Positions 5,592 through 6,747 of a stretch of DNA of 6,747 nucleotides are shown here, piece by piece. The translations under genes and the position numbers were made by a program. Source of the DNA: Pseudomonadota bacterium (GTDB taxonomy: Bacteria; Pseudomonadota; Alphaproteobacteria; Acetobacterales; Acetobacteraceae); assembly GCA_021826485.1 (NCBI GenBank), contig JAKAZX010000225.1, positions 1 to 6,747 of the forward strand, in the 5' to 3' direction. Under the pieces are notes generated by a model, which saw nothing but the letters and a program-made list of their open reading frames with translations, was not told the DNA's origin and made no database searches. Every line of letters starts with the position of its first letter. Within the stretch, counting starts at the first letter, position 1.

Positions 5592-6747
5592 CTACAGCTT
5601 CGTCCAGCCCGCCCCGTCCCGGGCGGAGGCGACGGCGGCGGCGATGAAGCGCATGCCGCGCACGCCGTCCGCGATGCCGGGGACCAGCAGGCTGGCCGGA
5701 TCGGGCGCGCGGCCCTGGCGATGGGCCGTGATCTGCTCGGCCAGATCGCGATAAAGCTGCGCAAACGCTTCCAGATAGCCTTCCGGATGGCCGCCGGGAA
5801 CGCGGCTGGCATGGCCGGCGACCGGGGTGGCGCCGGCGCCACCGCGACGGATGATGCGCGGCGTTTCGCCATAGGGGGCGAAGACCAGCGCATTCGGCTG
5901 TTCCTGGCACCAATCGAGCGATGCCTTGGCGCCGAACACGCGCAGGCGCAGCGCATTCTCGTTGCCCACGGCCACTTGGCTCGCCCACAGCATGCCCCGC
6001 GCGCCGCCGGCGAAGCGCAGCAGCATGCCGGCGTTGTCGTCGAGCGCGCGCCCTTCGACGAAACTCGTCAGGTCGGCCGCGAGGCTTTCCACCTCCAGGC
6101 CGCTGACGAATTCGGCAAGGTTGAAGGCATGCGTGCCGATATCGCCGACGCAGCCGGCGGCGCCGCTGCGCTTGGGGTCGGTGCGCCAGTCCGCCTGCTT
6201 CTGGCCGGACGCCTCCAGCTTCGTGGTCAGCCAGTCCTGCGGATATTCGACCTGCACGACGCGGACCGGCCCGAGTTCGCCTGCCGCCACCATCTCGCGC
6301 GCCTGCCGGACCAGCGGATAGCCGGTGTAGTTGTGCGTCAGCCCGAAGATCAGGCCGTTGGCGCGCACCACGCGCTCCAGGTCGAGCGCATCCTCCAGCG
6401 TGCTGGTCAGCGGCTTGTCGCAGATCACGTTGATGCCGGCTTCCATGAAGGCGCGGGCAGGGCCGTGGTGCAGATGGTTCGGCGTGACGATGGCGACCAC
6501 GTCGATGCCGTCGGGGCGGCTCGCCTCTCGCTTCGCCATGGTCTGGTAGTCGTCGTAGCTGCGTTCCGGCGCGATATGCAGGTCCGCCGCCGACTGGTGC
6601 GCTCGCTCAGGATCGCCGGACAGCGCGCCGGCGACCAGTTCGTAGCAATCGTCCATCCGTGCCGCGATGCGATGGACGGCGCCGATGAACGCGCCCTGTC
6701 CGCCGCCCACCATGCCGAGCCGGAGCCGCCGCGCGACGCCGCTTTCG
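5592..6747 (-). CDS. Gfo/Idh/MocA-family NAD(P)-dependent oxidoreductase (N-terminus outside window)
   Basis: The frame runs to the right edge. An internal ATG at 6713 could be taken as the start, but upstream codons read RRLRLG directly before MVGGGQGAFIG. That is the normal first beta strand and dinucleotide-binding loop of this family, so the gene starts beyond 6747 and 384 residues are visible. Counting from the Met at 6713, the landmarks are the Rossmann loop GGGQGAFIGAVHR (3-15), IVTPNHLHH (75-83), the catalytic lysine K100 in DKPLT, and GDIGTHAFNLAEF (190-202) with D191 and H195 as the expected active-site acid and base. The C-terminal beta-sheet domain follows and ends in GWTKL. Such enzymes oxidise or reduce a hydroxyl of a sugar, inositol or related polyol using NAD(P). 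The substrate cannot be told from sequence, though inositol/sugar catabolism or modification is likely. The stop is 12 bp from that of the convergent glycan-type gene. Its operon partners are outside the window. Confidence 0.9.
   Translation of the reverse strand, partial: ESGVARRLRLGMVGGGQGAFIGAVHRIAARMDDCYELVAGALSGDPERAHQSAADLHIAPERSYDDYQTMAKREASRPDGIDVVAIVTPNHLHHGPARAFMEAGINVICDKPLTSTLEDALDLERVVRANGLIFGLTHNYTGYPLVRQAREMVAAGELGPVRVVQVEYPQDWLTTKLEASGQKQADWRTDPKRSGAAGCVGDIGTHAFNLAEFVSGLEVESLAADLTSFVEGRALDDNAGMLLRFAGGARGMLWASQVAVGNENALRLRVFGAKASLDWCQEQPNALVFAPYGETPRIIRRGGAGATPVAGHASRVPGGHPEGYLEAFAQLYRDLAEQITAHRQGRAPDPASLLVPGIADGVRGMRFIAAAVASARDGAGWTKL

Noticed and set aside
5592..6713. Oxidoreductase starting at the ATG at 6713
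   Set aside because: Starting there would remove the first beta strand. The frame stays open to the window edge with the expected RRLRLG just before the glycine loop.

Overview
This is a very GC-rich window (about 70% by eye) with dense coding on both strands, short gaps and overlapping start/stop codons. The proteins look alphaproteobacterial. The AccD N-terminus, the trpB-trpA-accD gene order and the TrpB N-terminal extension suggest Rhodospirillales, perhaps Acetobacteraceae. That placement is an inference from sequence style, not from a search.

Layout, left to right. Positions 1-364 (+) hold the 3' end of an unrecognised gene. It converges on a minus-strand gene, and the gap (365-503) is almost filled by a nested palindromic element flanked by an 8-bp direct repeat. 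Positions 504-1259 (-) encode an exported protein with two similar 'DGT-VHLPP' modules and a Met/His-rich tail. Its upstream region carries a close match to a sigma-54 promoter, a small hairpin and a good ribosome binding site. Positions 1423-4375 (-) hold a compact operon read trpB -> trpA -> accD, with 4-bp GTGA and ATGA overlaps. It encodes both tryptophan synthase subunits and the carboxyltransferase beta subunit of acetyl-CoA carboxylase. A 97-bp palindrome-containing gap separates trpB from a divergent gene at 4473-5579 (+). That gene encodes a protein resembling capsule/Kdo-transferase-type glycan enzymes. It converges, 12 bp apart, on a Gfo/Idh/MocA-family NAD(P)-dependent oxidoreductase (5592 to the right edge, -), whose N-terminus lies beyond the window.

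How the genes work together. TrpB and TrpA form one channelling complex that makes tryptophan. AccD is co-transcribed housekeeping lipid metabolism. The exported Met/His-rich protein, the glycan-type protein and the oxidoreductase are accessory genes around this core, and the sequence does not tie them into one pathway.

I see no phage, transposase, CRISPR, toxin-antitoxin or RNA gene. The items most worth a second look are the sigma-54-like promoter on the exported-protein gene, that protein's architecture, and the palindromic element with its possible target-site duplication.
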